DNA of 64,000 nucleotides from Allobosea sp. 47.2.35 (GTDB taxonomy: Bacteria > Pseudomonadota > Alphaproteobacteria > Rhizobiales > Beijerinckiaceae): assembly GCF_024655635.1 (NCBI RefSeq), contig NZ_JANLGI010000003.1:186001-250000 (forward strand), read 5' to 3'. This document shows, in pieces, positions 63,541 to 64,000 of this stretch. The translations under genes were made by a program, and so were the position numbers. The number at the start of each line of letters is the position of its first letter. The first letter of the stretch is position 1. The notes beneath the pieces are model-generated. The model worked only from the letters and a program-made list of their open reading frames with translations, made no database searches and was not told the origin of the DNA.

Positions 63541-64000
63541 CTAAACCCCGCTGAAGCGGCGGTGGCGGTAGATCAGCCCCGCCCCGCGCCCGGCGCCGCC
63601 AAGGCCGGCGACCTCGCCGATCACGATGCGGTGGCTGGCAACGTCATGCGTCGCGACCAGCCGGCAATCGAAGGCCGAGATGGCATCGAGCAGGACCGGC
63701 GCCCCGGTGGCGAGCGTCCCCCAGCGGGCCGTCCCGAAACGCGCCTCGCCTTCGATCCCGCGCCGGCTGGCGAAGATTTCGGCGAGTTCGACGAGCTGTT
63801 CCGGTAGAGTGTTGATGCAGAATGCCCCACTCGCCTCGATCGCGGCCAAGGTGCGGCTGCCCCGCGCAATGCAGGCGAGCACGGTTGGAGGCGAATCGGA
63901 AACGGAGGCGATTGCCGTCGCCGTCAGCCCAATGCGGCCGCCCGGACCGTCGGTGGTGACCACATGCACGGCGCTGGCGACCTGCGCCATCGCATCGCGG
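63541..64000 (-). CDS. Flavin reductase-like protein, 5' end cut by right window edge
   Basis: The visible 153 residues are the FMN-binding split-barrel of the flavin reductase family: RDAMAQVASAVHVVTTDGPGGRIGLTATAIASVSDSPPTVLACIARGSRTLAAI, then AFCINTLPEQ and DAISAFDCRLVATHDVASHRIVIGEV. Such enzymes supply reduced flavin to a two-component monooxygenase. The conserved AMAQVAS opening begins before the ATG at 63990, and the frame stays open to the edge, so the start lies outside. It converges with the AcnX operon; whether the two are functionally linked is unknown. Confidence 0.85.
   Translation of the reverse strand, partial: RDAMAQVASAVHVVTTDGPGGRIGLTATAIASVSDSPPTVLACIARGSRTLAAIEASGAFCINTLPEQLVELAEIFASRRGIEGEARFGTARWGTLATGAPVLLDAISAFDCRLVATHDVASHRIVIGEVAGLGGAGRGAGLIYRHRRFSGV

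Overview
The window is GC-rich, densely packed bacterial chromosome with no phage, plasmid, IS or CRISPR signature. The family mix points to an alphaproteobacterium of the Hyphomicrobiales: a two-gene XdhC set with a form II CO-dehydrogenase-type cluster, Usg, DUF3126, a BTLCP transglutaminase-like protease, BcsS, an Anbu operon, many DUF-only small proteins and a dispersed short palindrome of a type I know from Rhizobiales genomes. Boseaceae (Bosea) is my best guess, from recollection rather than any search.

Layout. 1-13.6 kb is housekeeping and small accessory genes: the 5' part of thrS (cut by the left edge), yidD, a class A acid phosphatase, an Fe-S scaffold, folE, hisI, a patatin lipase, a CBS protein, a rhomboid protease, PAS and PilZ proteins, a GST, a BTLCP protease, a gamma carbonic anhydrase and a serine hydrolase. 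13.6-25.7 kb holds a serine-hydroxymethyltransferase-like PLP enzyme with a divergent LysR regulator, cysE, two hydrolase/acyltransferase-like genes, a zinc-finger protein, a flavin monooxygenase, a chromate resistance pair (rhodanese-ChrB plus ChrA), a CNNM/HlyC-type membrane protein and a methyltransferase. A tRNA-Leu(UAA) lies at 25.75 kb. 26-38.6 kb carries an acyl-ACP-synthetase-like enzyme, a strongly diverged PEP-carboxylase homologue, a DUF2239 gene with operator-like repeats, gpt, a soluble double-PAS chemoreceptor, a CinA-type protein, a FkbM methyltransferase and an HD-GYP phosphodiesterase. 38.8-40.7 kb is an overlapping map-radC-DUF488 unit. 40.96-45.07 kb is a four-gene operon (circularly permuted ATP-grasp, alpha-E, transglutaminase, Anbu) that looks like a peptide synthesis/turnover system. 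It is followed by a GGDEF-EAL protein, ExoD, Usg and BcsS.

49.3-61.7 kb is the main metabolic island. It is a minus-strand run of eleven tightly packed genes for a form II (AYRGAGR) carbon-monoxide-dehydrogenase-type molybdenum hydroxylase in S-L-M order, with its AAA ATPase (CoxD), VWA protein (CoxE), a split XdhC, a MoeA/MocA-like fusion for cofactor maturation, two LysE-type exporters and an NTF2-like protein inserted among them. Upstream, a divergent chemoreceptor with a globin-like but apparently heme-ligand-less N-terminus separates the operon from coxG. The right end has a two-subunit aconitase X (probably cis-3-hydroxyproline dehydratase) and a flavin reductase cut by the window edge.

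The best candidates for something new are the Anbu/ATP-grasp operon with its GTG start that exposes Thr1, the form II cox operon with exporters and the adjacent globin-like chemoreceptor, the DUF2239 gene with its palindromic operators, and the diverged PEP carboxylase. All functional calls rest on reading the sequence and on family knowledge; no database search was possible.
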